Assembly: GCF_002205645.1 (NCBI RefSeq)
Contig: NZ_NIOF01000013.1
Location: 107,083-171,082 of the forward strand
From: Roseateles aquatilis
GTDB lineage: Bacteria > Pseudomonadota > Gammaproteobacteria > Burkholderiales > Burkholderiaceae_C
DNA length: 64,000 nucleotides
Direction: 5' to 3'
Shown here piece by piece: positions 8,352 to 17,489 of the stretch. The translations under genes were made by a program, and so were the position numbers. Below the pieces are notes generated by a model. It was not told the DNA's origin, made no database searches, and saw only the letters and a program-made list of their open reading frames with translations. How positions within the stretch are numbered: the first letter of the stretch is position 1; every line of letters begins with the position of its first letter.

Positions 8352-9398
8352 ATGAGCCGCTTCCCTCGTCCCGGTCTCGCCAGCCCCGGCCCTGCTCGGC
8401 CCGAAGCCGCGAATGCCGGACCTGCTCGCTCCGGCCTGCCGCGTCCACCGTGGTGGCGGTCGCGCGCGTGGGCGCCTTATCTCTTCATCGCGCCGTTCTT
8501 CGCGCTGTTCGTGGTCTTCGGCCTGTTCCCGTTGCTGTTCTCGATCTGGCTGTCGCTGCAGCAGTGGAATCCGGCGGAGGGGCTGCACACGATGCACTGG
8601 GTCGGGCTGGAGAACTACGTCTACGCGCTCACCGATCCATGGTTTCACGACGCGCTCTACAACACCGCCTGGTTCGCGCTCGTGGCCGGCGTGCCGCAGC
8701 ACCTGGTCGCGCTGCCGCTGGCGTTCTTCATCCATCGGCGCGCCGGGCGCGGGCGCGACCTGATCGTCGGCGCCTATTTCGTGCCGTACATCACCTCCAG
8801 CGTCGCCATCGCGCTGATCTTCAACACGCTGTACTCGAAGGACTACGGCCTGATCAACGCGGCGCTGGCGGAGCTGACCCGCATCCCGTTCCTGGGCAGC
8901 CCGCTCGCGACGCTGCCGTCGCTGAAGGACGGCGGCATCGACTGGCTCGGCGACGCCGACTACACGCGGCCCGCCGTCGCGTTCGTCGTGTTCTGGCGCT
9001 ACCTCGGCTGGAACGTCGTGCTTTACCTGTCCGGCCTGCAGATCATCGACAAGGACCTCTACGAGGCCGCCACGCTGGACGGCGCCAGCGAGTGGCAGCA
9101 GTTCCGTCACGTCACGCTGCCGCTGCTCAAGCCCATCATGTTCTTCGCGGTGACGCTGACGATCATCGGCAACCTGCAGCTGTTCGAGGAGCCCTTCATC
9201 CTCGTCGACGGCGAGCAGGGTGTGGCGACGTCGGTGATGACCAGCGCGATCTTCATGTACCGGACGGCGTTCTCCGACGGCGACTTCGGCACCGCGTCGG
9301 CGATGTCCTGGCTGATGTTCCTGTTGATCGCCGCGCTGACCTGGCTCAATGCCCGGCTCTTCGGCCGCGACGCGCGAGGCGGCCATGGCGCGCCCTGA
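8352..9398 (+). CDS. Sugar ABC transporter permease (MalF/LacF type)
   Basis: Inner-membrane permease of the carbohydrate uptake-1 family, 348 residues. About six membrane segments follow a Pro/Arg-rich cytoplasmic leader. The ATPase-contacting EAA loop is seen as YEAATLDGASEWQQF with HVTLPLLKPI after it. GAGGGAG lies a few bases before the ATG. It overlaps the next permease gene by 14 bases, so the two are co-translated. No gene for the partner ATPase is present in the locus. Confidence 0.9.
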   Translation: MSRFPRPGLASPGPARPEAANAGPARSGLPRPPWWRSRAWAPYLFIAPFFALFVVFGLFPLLFSIWLSLQQWNPAEGLHTMHWVGLENYVYALTDPWFHDALYNTAWFALVAGVPQHLVALPLAFFIHRRAGRGRDLIVGAYFVPYITSSVAIALIFNTLYSKDYGLINAALAELTRIPFLGSPLATLPSLKDGGIDWLGDADYTRPAVAFVVFWRYLGWNVVLYLSGLQIIDKDLYEAATLDGASEWQQFRHVTLPLLKPIMFFAVTLTIIGNLQLFEEPFILVDGEQGVATSVMTSAIFMYRTAFSDGDFGTASAMSWLMFLLIAALTWLNARLFGRDARGGHGAP

Positions 9399-10284
9399 AC
9401 GGGTCCGGCCGTGGAGCGTCGACCGCCGCCGCGCGGTCGGTGGCGGGTGCGCCCGCCCGCGGTCCGCGCGGGGGCGGCCGTGGCTGGCCTGGGCGCTGGT
9501 CATCGCCGGCGCGGTCGTGCTGGTGTCGCCGCTGTACTTCACCTTCGTCTTCGCGACGCATGGCCGCGCCGAGATCTTCAACTCGCCGCCGCCGCTGGGG
9601 TTCGGTGACGCGGCCGTCTCCAACCTGCGCCTGCTCGAAGAGCGGCTGCCGTTCTGGCGCAACCTGGGCATGAGCCTGTACGTCGCGTCGATGACGACGG
9701 CGTTGAACCTGCTGCTGTGCTCGCTGGCCGGCTACGGCTTCGCGATCTACGAGTTCCGCTTCAAGCGCCCGCTGTTCGCCGTCGTGCTCGGCTCGATGAT
9801 GCTCCCGAGCTTCCTGCACATGATCCCGAGCTTCATGGTGATGGACGCACTCGGCTGGATCGACGAGCCGCGCGCGCTCTACGTGCCGGCGGCGGCGAGC
9901 GCGCTGGGCATCTTCCTGATGCGCCAGTACATCGGCGCGGCGATCCCGCGCGACCTGCTCGACGCCGCGCGCATCGACGGCTGCGGCGAGCTGCGCATCT
10001 TCTGGAGCATCGTGCTGCCGCTGCTCAAGCCCGCGCTGGGCACGCTGGGCCTGATCACCTTCATCGCCAGCTGGAACAACTTCGTCGGGCCGCTCGTGGT
10101 GATGCGATCGGTGGAGCACTACACGCTGCCGCTGGCGCTGCGCTCGATGCAGGCGCCCAACAACACCGAATGGGGCGCGCTCATGATGGGCAGCGCGATC
10201 GCGATGCTGCCCTTGCTGGTGGCCTATTGCTTCAGCGCCCGGCGCCTCGTCGCCGGGCTCACCTCGGGCGCCGTGCGCGGTTGA
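9385..10284 (+). CDS. Sugar ABC transporter permease (MalG type)
   Basis: Second permease of the same importer, 299 residues from the ATG at 9385, which overlaps the end of the first permease gene. An earlier in-frame ATG at 9349 lies deeper inside that gene and is less likely. The EAA loop reads LDAARIDGCGELRIFWSIVL, followed by PLLKPALGTLG. It pairs with the MalF-like subunit to form the pore. Confidence 0.9.
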   Translation: MARPERVRPWSVDRRRAVGGGCARPRSARGRPWLAWALVIAGAVVLVSPLYFTFVFATHGRAEIFNSPPPLGFGDAAVSNLRLLEERLPFWRNLGMSLYVASMTTALNLLLCSLAGYGFAIYEFRFKRPLFAVVLGSMMLPSFLHMIPSFMVMDALGWIDEPRALYVPAAASALGIFLMRQYIGAAIPRDLLDAARIDGCGELRIFWSIVLPLLKPALGTLGLITFIASWNNFVGPLVVMRSVEHYTLPLALRSMQAPNNTEWGALMMGSAIAMLPLLVAYCFSARRLVAGLTSGAVRG

Positions 10285-10312
10285 GCCGCCCCAGGACCGA
10301 CACGGACACGCC

Positions 10313-11917
10313 ATGCCCGCCGCCACCCCGATCCCCCCCAACGACCGACACGCGTCGAGCGCTCCCGGCGCCGCCGCGACCCGGCCGTCAGCGCCGTCGA
10401 CGCCGTCGACGCGCGCCCCGACTCCCCTGCCTTCCACGTCCCCCATGCCTTCCTTCGACCGGACCACCATGCACGCGACCGCCGCCCACCCCGCCACCAG
10501 TGCCGCCACCACGCCCGCCACCAGCTCCGCCGCCTCCCCCGGCGTCGATCCGTCGACCCCGTCCTCCGCGGACACGGACACCTTCCGTGCCCTGATCCGG
10601 TCGCTGCCGGCCGGCTTCCAGTGGGGCTCCGCGACCAGCGCGGCGCAGATCGAGGGCGCCGCCCGCGAGGACGGCAAGGGCGAGTCGATCTGGGACCGCT
10701 TCTGCGCCCGGCCGGGCGCGATCAAGGACGGCTCCGACATCGACGTCGCCTGTGACCACTACCGGCGCTATCCGCAGGACGTGAAGCTGATGCAGTGGTT
10801 GGGCCTGGACGCCTACCGCTTCTCCTTCGCCTGGCCGCGTGTGCAGCCGCTGGGCCGAGGCGCCTGGAACGAGGCCGGCTTCGCCTTCTACGACCGGCTC
10901 ATCGACACGCTACTGGAGGCCGGCATCCAGCCCAACGCGACGCTGTACCACTGGGACCTGCCGCAGGCGCTGGACGAGTCCATCGGCGGGCTGCTGTCGC
11001 GCGAGGTGGTGCCGCTGTTCGCCGACTACGCGGCGGAGATCGCGCGACGTTTCGGCGATCGCCTCGCCACCATCGCGACCTTGAACGAGCCCTGGTGCTC
11101 GGCCACGCTCGGCTACGAGACCGCGCAGTTCGCGCCCGGCCACCGCAACCGCGCCGAGGCGACGCAGGTGTCGCACCACCTGCTCATGATGCACGGCGCC
11201 GCGATCCAGGCGATGCGCGCGGTGGGCGGCCAGGCCAGGCTGGGCATCGTGCTCAACCACACGCCGTCCTTCCCGGCCGATCCGCTGAGCGAGGCCGACC
11301 GCCGCGCCGCCCGCATCGACGACGGCACCAATGTGCGCTGGTACATGGACCCGGTGTTCCGCGGCCAGTACCCGGCCGACATCGTCGAGTACCTGGGCGC
11401 CGACGCGCCGCTGATCGAGGTCGGCGACCTGGCGCTGATCCAGCAGCCGCTGGACTTCCTGGGCGTCAACTTCTACACCCGCAGCGTGCTCGACGGGCGC
11501 CAGGCCATGGTCAAGCCGCCCGGCGAGCTGGGCTTCACCGACATGGGCTGGGAGATCTATCCGCAGGCGCTGACGCAGCACCTGCTGCGCATCAGCCGCG
11601 AGTACACGCCGCCGCCCATCGTCATCACCGAGAACGGCATGGCCAACGCCGACCGCGTCGTCGACGGCCGCGTGGCCGATCCGGCGCGCATCGCCTACCT
11701 GCGCGGCCACCTCGAAGCGGTGGCGCAGGCGGTGGCGCTGGGCGCCGACGTGCGCGGGTACTTCTACTGGAGCCTGCTGGACAATTTCGAGTGGAACTCC
11801 GGCTACGAGAAGCGCTTCGGGCTCTTCCACGTCGACTACGCAACCCAGCAGCGCCTGGCCAAGGACAGCGCGCACTGGTACCGGGACATGATCGCGGCGT
11901 TCAAGGCGCCGCGCTGA
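10313..11917 (+). CDS. GH1 beta-glucosidase with N-terminal low-complexity extension
   Basis: Family 1 glycoside hydrolase that releases glucose from beta-glucosides, probably in the cytoplasm after ABC import. The catalytic domain begins near residue 95 (GFQWGSATSAAQIEG). The acid/base glutamate is E259 in TLNEPW and the nucleophile is E440 in VITENGM. The length is 534 residues, about 90 more than the usual ~445. The excess is a Pro/Ala/Thr/Ser-rich N-terminus without a signal peptide. Two internal ATGs (10445 and 10469) could be the true start; none of the candidates has a strong ribosome site. Its product would be phosphorylated by the glucokinase encoded downstream. Confidence 0.9.
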   Translation: MPAATPIPPNDRHASSAPGAAATRPSAPSTPSTRAPTPLPSTSPMPSFDRTTMHATAAHPATSAATTPATSSAASPGVDPSTPSSADTDTFRALIRSLPAGFQWGSATSAAQIEGAAREDGKGESIWDRFCARPGAIKDGSDIDVACDHYRRYPQDVKLMQWLGLDAYRFSFAWPRVQPLGRGAWNEAGFAFYDRLIDTLLEAGIQPNATLYHWDLPQALDESIGGLLSREVVPLFADYAAEIARRFGDRLATIATLNEPWCSATLGYETAQFAPGHRNRAEATQVSHHLLMMHGAAIQAMRAVGGQARLGIVLNHTPSFPADPLSEADRRAARIDDGTNVRWYMDPVFRGQYPADIVEYLGADAPLIEVGDLALIQQPLDFLGVNFYTRSVLDGRQAMVKPPGELGFTDMGWEIYPQALTQHLLRISREYTPPPIVITENGMANADRVVDGRVADPARIAYLRGHLEAVAQAVALGADVRGYFYWSLLDNFEWNSGYEKRFGLFHVDYATQQRLAKDSAHWYRDMIAAFKAPR

Positions 11918-12100
11918 GCGACGGATGCCGAGGCCGGGCAATGGGCACCGGGCCGCGGCCAGGGTCGAGGAGGGGGCGGACTGTGGCAGCATCCAGGGCT
12001 TTCGCGCGGCCGGCGAGGGCGGGTCCGTCCCGCGGGGGGCTCCGGCCGGGGCCACGACCGCGCGCTCGACGCGGAGCAAGCATGAAGGAGCAAGCAAGGC

Positions 12101-13114
12101 ATGAGGCAGGGCTCGGAGACCGGCGCGCACGACGCGGCGCCGACGCGATTGCTGGCGGACGTGGGCGGCACGCATGTGCGCTTCGCCAGCCAGGGTGGTG
12201 CGGCGGGGCCGCTCGAGCATGTGGCGCGTTATGCCTGCCGCGACTTCGACAGCCTGGCCGACGCGATCTTCTATCACCTGCATCGCGAGGGCCTGCCGAC
12301 GCCGCGCAGCTGCGCGATCGGCATCGCCACGGCGATCACCGGCGACCACGTCCGGATGACCAACCACCACTGGAGTTTTTCGACCCGCGCGCTGCAGTCC
12401 GCGCTGGGCGCCGAGCGCCTGCTGGTGATCAACGACTTCACCGCGCTGGCGCTCGCGCTGCCGGCGCTCGGGCCGCGATCGACGCGCAAGATCGGCGGCG
12501 GCGAGGCCGTCGCCGGCGGCCCGATGGGGCTGGTCGGCCCGGGCACCGGCCTGGGCGTGTCGGGCCTGCTGCCGTCGGAGGACGACGGCGTGTTGGTGGC
12601 CGTGGCCGGCGAGGGCGGTCACGCCACGCTGGCGTCGTACGACCCCGAGGAGCGCGCGGTGCTGGACCTGCTGCATCGCCGCTTCGGCCATGTCTCGGCG
12701 GAGCGCGCCGTGTCCGGCCCGGGGCTGGAGAACCTCTACACCGCGCTGGCCGAATTGCGCGGCCTCAAGATGGCGCCCGGCGAATGCCGCGACGCGCCCG
12801 CGATCACCGCCGCCGCGCTGGCCGGCGAGCCCTTCAGCAGCGAGGTCCTGCGCATGTTCTGCGCCCTGCTGGGCGACGTCGCCGGCAACGTCGCGCTGAC
12901 GCTGGGCGCGCGCGGCGGCCTGTACATCGGCGGCGGCATCGTGCCGCGGCTGGGCGAGTGGTTCGACGCCAGCCCGTTCCGTGCCCGCTTCGAGTCCGCC
13001 GGCCGGCTCACGGCCTACCTGCGCGCGATCCCCACCTTCGTCGTGCACGAGGCGGACCAGGCCGCGCTGCTCGGCGCCAGCCGCGCGCTGGACCGCGGCG
13101 CGTCGCCGCACTGA
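12101..13114 (+). CDS. glk: Glucokinase
   Basis: ATP-dependent glucokinase of the bacterial Glk family, 337 residues, converting the glucose freed by the GH1 enzyme to glucose 6-phosphate. Visible motifs are the phosphate-binding LADVGGTHVRFA (residues 18-29), the sugar-binding INDFTALALALP with its catalytic Asp, GPGTGLGV and YIGGGIVPR. It lies 183 bases after the glucosidase gene on the same strand, so it may be at the end of the operon or have its own start. It closes the glucoside pathway: receptor, ABC importer, hydrolase, kinase. Confidence 0.93.
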   Translation: MRQGSETGAHDAAPTRLLADVGGTHVRFASQGGAAGPLEHVARYACRDFDSLADAIFYHLHREGLPTPRSCAIGIATAITGDHVRMTNHHWSFSTRALQSALGAERLLVINDFTALALALPALGPRSTRKIGGGEAVAGGPMGLVGPGTGLGVSGLLPSEDDGVLVAVAGEGGHATLASYDPEERAVLDLLHRRFGHVSAERAVSGPGLENLYTALAELRGLKMAPGECRDAPAITAAALAGEPFSSEVLRMFCALLGDVAGNVALTLGARGGLYIGGGIVPRLGEWFDASPFRARFESAGRLTAYLRAIPTFVVHEADQAALLGASRALDRGASPH

Positions 13115-13122
13115 GACGAAAA

Positions 13123-13145
13123 AAGGCCGGGACAAGCCCGGCCTT
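13123..13145 (-). terminator. Terminator of the M13 peptidase gene (bidirectional hairpin)
   Basis: A 9-bp stem AAGGCCGGG/CCCGGCCTT with loop ACAAG, placed between the convergent glk and M13 peptidase stops. The run of A before it on the plus strand gives a T-run on the minus strand, so it mainly terminates the leftward peptidase transcript. Confidence 0.8.
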
Positions 13146-13168
13146 CGTCGTCAGCGCGGACGCGCGGA

Positions 13169-15190
13169 TCACCAGATCCGGATGCGGTCCTCGCTGGCCT
13201 TGAACATCTTGTCGCCCGGCTTGGTCTTGAAGGCCTCGTGGAAGCCGTCGTGGTTGACCGCGGCGCCGTTGGCGCGGAACTCGGCCGGCGAGTGCGGATC
13301 GGTCGTCAGCAACTGCAGGCGGCGTTCCTCGCGCGACTTCTCGCGCCAGGCCTGGGACCAGCCCATGAAGAAGCGCTGCTCGCCGGTGAAGCCGTTGATC
13401 ACCGGGGCCGGCTTGCCGTTCAGCGAGCGCAGGTAGGCCTTGTACGCGATCTGCAGGCCGGACAGGTCGGCGATGTTCTCGCCCAGCGTCAGCTTGCCGT
13501 TGACGTGCTTGCCGGGGATCGGCTCGTAGCCTTCGTACTGGGCGACCAGCTTCGCGCCGATGGCCTCGAAGGCCTTGCGGTCGTCGTCGGTCCACCAGTT
13601 GCGCAGCGCACCGTCGCCGTCGAACTGGCTGCCCTGGTCGTCGAAGCCGTGGCTGATCTCATGCCCGATCACCGCGCCGATCGCGCCGTAGTTGACCGCG
13701 TCGTCCGCCTTCGTGTTGTAGAAGGGCGGCTGCAGGATCGCGGCCGGGAAGACGATCTCGTTGAGCGTCGGGTTGTAGTAGGCGTTGACGGTCTGCGGCG
13801 TCATCAGCCACTCGCGACGGTCCACCGGCTTGCTGGCCTTGGCGGCCTGGCGCTGCCACTCGAAGGACGCGGCGCGCAGGCCGTTGCCCACCGCGTCGCC
13901 GGCGCGGACTTCCAGCGCGCCGTAGTCGCGCCAGACGTCGGGGTAGCCGATCTTGACCATGTACTTGGACAGCTTCTCCTGCGCCTGCGCCTTGGTGGCC
14001 GGCGTCATCCAGCTCAGCTTGTCGATGGAGTCCTTGTACGAGCCCAGCAGGTTGTTGACCAGCTGCAGCATGCGGGCCTTGTCGGCGGCCGGGAAGTAGC
14101 GCTTCACGTAGACCTCGCCGACGGCTTCGCCGAGCGCGCCGTTGACGTTGCCCACCGCCTGCTGCCAGCGCGGCTTCTGGCTCTTGGCGCCGGTCAGCGC
14201 GGTGCCGTGGTACGCGAAGTGCGCCTCGCGCAGCGCCTTGGGCAGCACGTCGGCGTTGCCGTCCAGCGCGCGCATCGTCAGGTAGAGCTTGATGTCCTCC
14301 AGCGGCGCCTCGGACAGGATCTTGGCCACGCCGGTCAGGTAGCTCGGCTGCGAGCCCGACAGCTTGTCCAGCTTGGGCAGCGAGGCCGCCGCGAAGAAGC
14401 CGTTCCAGTCGAAGCCGGGCGCCTTCTGCGCCAGCTCGGCCGGCGTCATCGGGTTGTAGAGCTTGACCGGGTCGCGGTTGGCGACCTTGTCCCACTGCAC
14501 CTCGGCCAGTTGGTTCTCCAGCGCCAGCACGCGCTTGGCGGCGTCGGCGGGGTCCTTGACGCCGGCCTCGCGGGCCAGTGTCTCAAGGTAGGTCTGATAG
14601 GCGGCGCGGGCCTTGGACAGGCGCTCGTCGTCCTTCTTGAGGTAGTAGTCGCGGTCCGGCAGACCCAGGCCGCCCTGCCAGGTGATCAGGCGGTTGACCG
14701 TGGGTTCCTTGAAGTCGGCCTCGATGCCCAGCGGCACGGGCGTGTCGATCACGCCCATCTGGCGGCCCATCCAGGCGGCCAGTTGCTCGCGGGTCTGGAT
14801 CGCGGCGATGCTGTCCAGCAGCGGCTTGACCGGCGCCAGGCCGGCCTTGTCGATCGTGGCGGTGTCGGTATAGGTGGCGTAGTAGTCGCCGATCTTCTGC
14901 TCGACCGAGCCGGTCTTGCCCTTCTTCTTCGCCAGCTCCTCGATGATGGTGCGGGCGCGTTGGTCGGACGTGTCGCGCAGTTGGATGAACACGCCGAAGG
15001 ACGACTTGTCGGCGGGGATCTCGGTCGTCTCCAGCCAGTGGCCGTTGGCGGCGCGGAACAGGTCGTCCTGCGGGCGCACCTTCTTGTCGAAGGCCTGGGT
15101 GTCCAGGCCGGACTGCGGCGGCGCGGCCATCGCGAGGCCGCCCAGCTGCATCAGCAGGGCCAGGGTGGTGAGACGAAGTGCTTTGTTCAT
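13169..15190 (-). CDS. M13-family zinc metallopeptidase (neprilysin/PepO-like)
   Basis: Secreted or periplasmic endopeptidase of family M13. The start at 15190 (MNKALRL) gives 673 residues beginning with a clear signal peptide ending at GLAMAA; the longer open frame before it adds a non-signal-like leader. The zinc site HEISH is at residues 510-514, the third zinc ligand lies in GENIADLSG about 60 residues later, and the C-terminus ends in a Trp as in other M13 enzymes. Length is normal for the family (650-700). It is monocistronic, converging with glk across a shared hairpin. Confidence 0.93.
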   Translation of the reverse strand: MNKALRLTTLALLMQLGGLAMAAPPQSGLDTQAFDKKVRPQDDLFRAANGHWLETTEIPADKSSFGVFIQLRDTSDQRARTIIEELAKKKGKTGSVEQKIGDYYATYTDTATIDKAGLAPVKPLLDSIAAIQTREQLAAWMGRQMGVIDTPVPLGIEADFKEPTVNRLITWQGGLGLPDRDYYLKKDDERLSKARAAYQTYLETLAREAGVKDPADAAKRVLALENQLAEVQWDKVANRDPVKLYNPMTPAELAQKAPGFDWNGFFAAASLPKLDKLSGSQPSYLTGVAKILSEAPLEDIKLYLTMRALDGNADVLPKALREAHFAYHGTALTGAKSQKPRWQQAVGNVNGALGEAVGEVYVKRYFPAADKARMLQLVNNLLGSYKDSIDKLSWMTPATKAQAQEKLSKYMVKIGYPDVWRDYGALEVRAGDAVGNGLRAASFEWQRQAAKASKPVDRREWLMTPQTVNAYYNPTLNEIVFPAAILQPPFYNTKADDAVNYGAIGAVIGHEISHGFDDQGSQFDGDGALRNWWTDDDRKAFEAIGAKLVAQYEGYEPIPGKHVNGKLTLGENIADLSGLQIAYKAYLRSLNGKPAPVINGFTGEQRFFMGWSQAWREKSREERRLQLLTTDPHSPAEFRANGAAVNHDGFHEAFKTKPGDKMFKASEDRIRIW

Positions 15191-15305
15191 CGCAAGCAGT
15201 GATGGGAGCGCGGGTCGTGCCCGACGAAGCCGACAGGCTATGTCAAAAGGCATGGCGTGCCAAAAGCCATGAGCCCCGGGGCTTTCCTGCTTGTGGGAAT
15301 GCCCC

Positions 15306-16355
15306 TCAGGTGGCTGGACAGCGCCCGATCGGCACGCCGGGCGCCCGCATCTTCACGCCATCCTGACCGTCGAGCCAGGTAGGGGTGGACGTCGTCGCGG
15401 CGGCCGGCAGGGCCGGCGAAAGCGATGAAGGCGACGAGCGGGACGAGGCCGCCGGGGCCGCGGCAGGCGACGAGGCCGACGCGCGCGTGCTCAAGGTCAG
15501 CGCCGCGATCACCAGCGCCGCGCCCATCCATTCCTGCGCCGCCGGATGCTGACCGAGCGCGACGCTCATCAGCAGCGCCGATACCGGCACGCCGTTCAGG
15601 AACAGCGTGCCGCGCGAGGCGCCGAGTTGCCGCACGCCGTAATTGAAGGCCAGCACCGCCGCGACCGTCGGCACCGCCGCGACGTACAGCAGGTGCGGCG
15701 CCACCGGGGGCAGGTCCTGCCACGCCGGCGCCGCGGACCAGCCCGCCGCCGTGGCGGCGAGCGCGAACAGCACCTGCCAGGGCAGGGCGGCGAGCGCGGT
15801 CAGGCCGGAGTACTCCAGCGGGCTGAAGCCCGGCAGCCGCGCCGCGCCGCGCGTGTAAAGCACCCAGCCGAGCGTGCCGAGCAGCGTCAGCGCGTCGCCC
15901 AGCAGCACATGCGGCGGACCGTCGGCGCGGCCGATCACGCCGGACACCATCACCACGCCGCCGAGCGCCAGCACCGCCGCGCCGGCCAGGCCCAGACCGG
16001 GGCGGTGACCGTCGAGCAGCCAGCGCAGCAGCAGCGTGGTCAGCGGCATCGTCGCCATCAGGACCGCGCCGTGCGAGGGCAGGGACAGCTTCAGCCCCTC
16101 CAGCACCAGCACGCCGAAGAAGCCGTAACCCAGCACGCCGAGCCCGGTCAGCCGGCCCCAGTGCGCGCGCAGCTTGGCCCACGGCCGATCGCCGAAACGC
16201 CAGAGCAGGACCGCCATGACGGTGCTGGCGAGCAGGTAGCGCAGCGCGGTGAACCAGACGGGATCGAGCCGGCCCAGCACCGGCTTGCCGACGAGGAAGA
16301 GGCTGCCCCACGAGACGGCGGCGAACAGCATGGCGAGAACAGCGGACAGGCGCAT
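15306..16355 (-). CDS. EamA/DMT-superfamily transporter
   Basis: Inner-membrane permease of the drug/metabolite transporter superfamily, 349 residues from the ATG at 16355, which has GGGAGGG about nine bases upstream. It contains two EamA repeats and about ten hydrophobic segments, starting with SAVLAMLFAAVSWGSLF. Members usually export amino acids or small metabolites; the substrate is unknown. It is divergent from a LysR-family gene across 140 bases, the usual arrangement for a regulator and its target. After the last membrane segment the C-terminus is a Ser/Ala-rich tail. Confidence 0.88.
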   Translation of the reverse strand: MRLSAVLAMLFAAVSWGSLFLVGKPVLGRLDPVWFTALRYLLASTVMAVLLWRFGDRPWAKLRAHWGRLTGLGVLGYGFFGVLVLEGLKLSLPSHGAVLMATMPLTTLLLRWLLDGHRPGLGLAGAAVLALGGVVMVSGVIGRADGPPHVLLGDALTLLGTLGWVLYTRGAARLPGFSPLEYSGLTALAALPWQVLFALAATAAGWSAAPAWQDLPPVAPHLLYVAAVPTVAAVLAFNYGVRQLGASRGTLFLNGVPVSALLMSVALGQHPAAQEWMGAALVIAALTLSTRASASSPAAAPAASSRSSPSSLSPALPAAATTSTPTWLDGQDGVKMRAPGVPIGRCPAT

Positions 16356-16495
16356 GGCGGCCCTCCCTTTCGAACGTGACATTGATCGGGGGCCAGTCTG
16401 GGCGGCGCCTCGCGCGCGGTCCATGCGTTTGTTCCGAACGGGTCTTTGGCGAATCCGAACGCCGGCCGCGGCGCCGCTGGCCACAATGGGGGCCC

Positions 16496-17374
16496 ATGGA
16501 GCTTTACCAGCTGAAGAGTTTTCTGGCCGTCGTGGCCGAGGGCAACCTGACCCGCGCCGCGGAGAAGGTCTTCACCAGCGTGCCCGCCGTCAGCGCGCAG
16601 ATCAAGGCGCTGGAGGAGGAGCTCGGCGTGCAGCTGTTCGAGCGCAGTTCGCGCGGCATGGCGCCGACCGTCGCCGGTGAGCGCCTGGCCGACGAGGCCC
16701 GCCGCACGCTCGACGCCGCGCAGCGCCTGCGGCAGGCCGCCGCGCAGATCCGCGGCGAGGTGCGCGGCGTGCTGCGCATGGGCACGGTGACCGATCCGAT
16801 CTCGCTGCGCCTGGGCGAGGTGATGGTCAAGCTGGCCGAGCATCACCCCGGCATCGCGCTGCAGCTGATGCAGCGCCTGTCGCTGCACAGCGTGCAGGCG
16901 CTGCGGCGCGGCGAGGTGGACTGCGCCTACGTGCTCAACGAGGGCGATCCGATCGACGGGCTGGAGGTGCGTCGCCTGCGCCGGATGGAGCTGGTCGTCG
17001 CGGTGCCTCGGCGTTTCGCGGACCGCGAGTGGCCGCCGACGCACGAGGCGCTGCTGGCCCTGCCGTGGATCGCCACGCCGCCCGATTGCGGGCTGCGCCC
17101 GGCGGCGGAGCGGCTGTTCCGCAGCGCCGGGCGCGACCCGTCGCAAGGACTGATGGCCGAGACCGAGGCCGCCGTGCGCGGCATGGTGGCCAGCGGACTC
17201 GGCGCCGCCGTGCTGCGTCGCGATCAGGCGCAGGCCGCTGAGGCGGCCGGCGAGCTGCGCGTCTGGCCGCATTGGCAGGACGAGACCTGGCTGTGCTGGC
17301 TGCAGCGCGAAGGCCCGGAGGAGCCGGCGCTGAGCGCGCTGCGGGAGCTGGTGCTCGAGGTCTGGGGGCACTGA
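16496..17374 (+). CDS. LysR-family transcriptional regulator
   Basis: A 292-residue LysR-type regulator. The winged helix-turn-helix is at residues 1-60 (MELYQLKSFLAVVAEGNLT, then SVPAVSAQIKALEEELG), followed by the effector-binding domain. The start is set by the conserved MELYQLK beginning; the upstream open frame is non-coding. It is divergent from the EamA transporter gene and probably controls it, most likely activating export in response to the exported compound (inference from arrangement). Confidence 0.9.
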   Translation: MELYQLKSFLAVVAEGNLTRAAEKVFTSVPAVSAQIKALEEELGVQLFERSSRGMAPTVAGERLADEARRTLDAAQRLRQAAAQIRGEVRGVLRMGTVTDPISLRLGEVMVKLAEHHPGIALQLMQRLSLHSVQALRRGEVDCAYVLNEGDPIDGLEVRRLRRMELVVAVPRRFADREWPPTHEALLALPWIATPPDCGLRPAAERLFRSAGRDPSQGLMAETEAAVRGMVASGLGAAVLRRDQAQAAEAAGELRVWPHWQDETWLCWLQREGPEEPALSALRELVLEVWGH

Positions 17375-17489
17375 CGTCCGCGGTGTCCACGCGCTCGCGC
17401 GCGTGTCGGCGCCCGGAGCGCGGACCTCGCCCGGCGATCGGGCACCGTCGTCGGCTGCGATACTCCTCCGATAACAACGGAGTTACATC

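Noticed and set aside
6999..9671. Leftward open frame of about 890 codons opposite the ABC transporter genes
   Set aside because: Antisense to three well-supported genes, with no recognisable domain.
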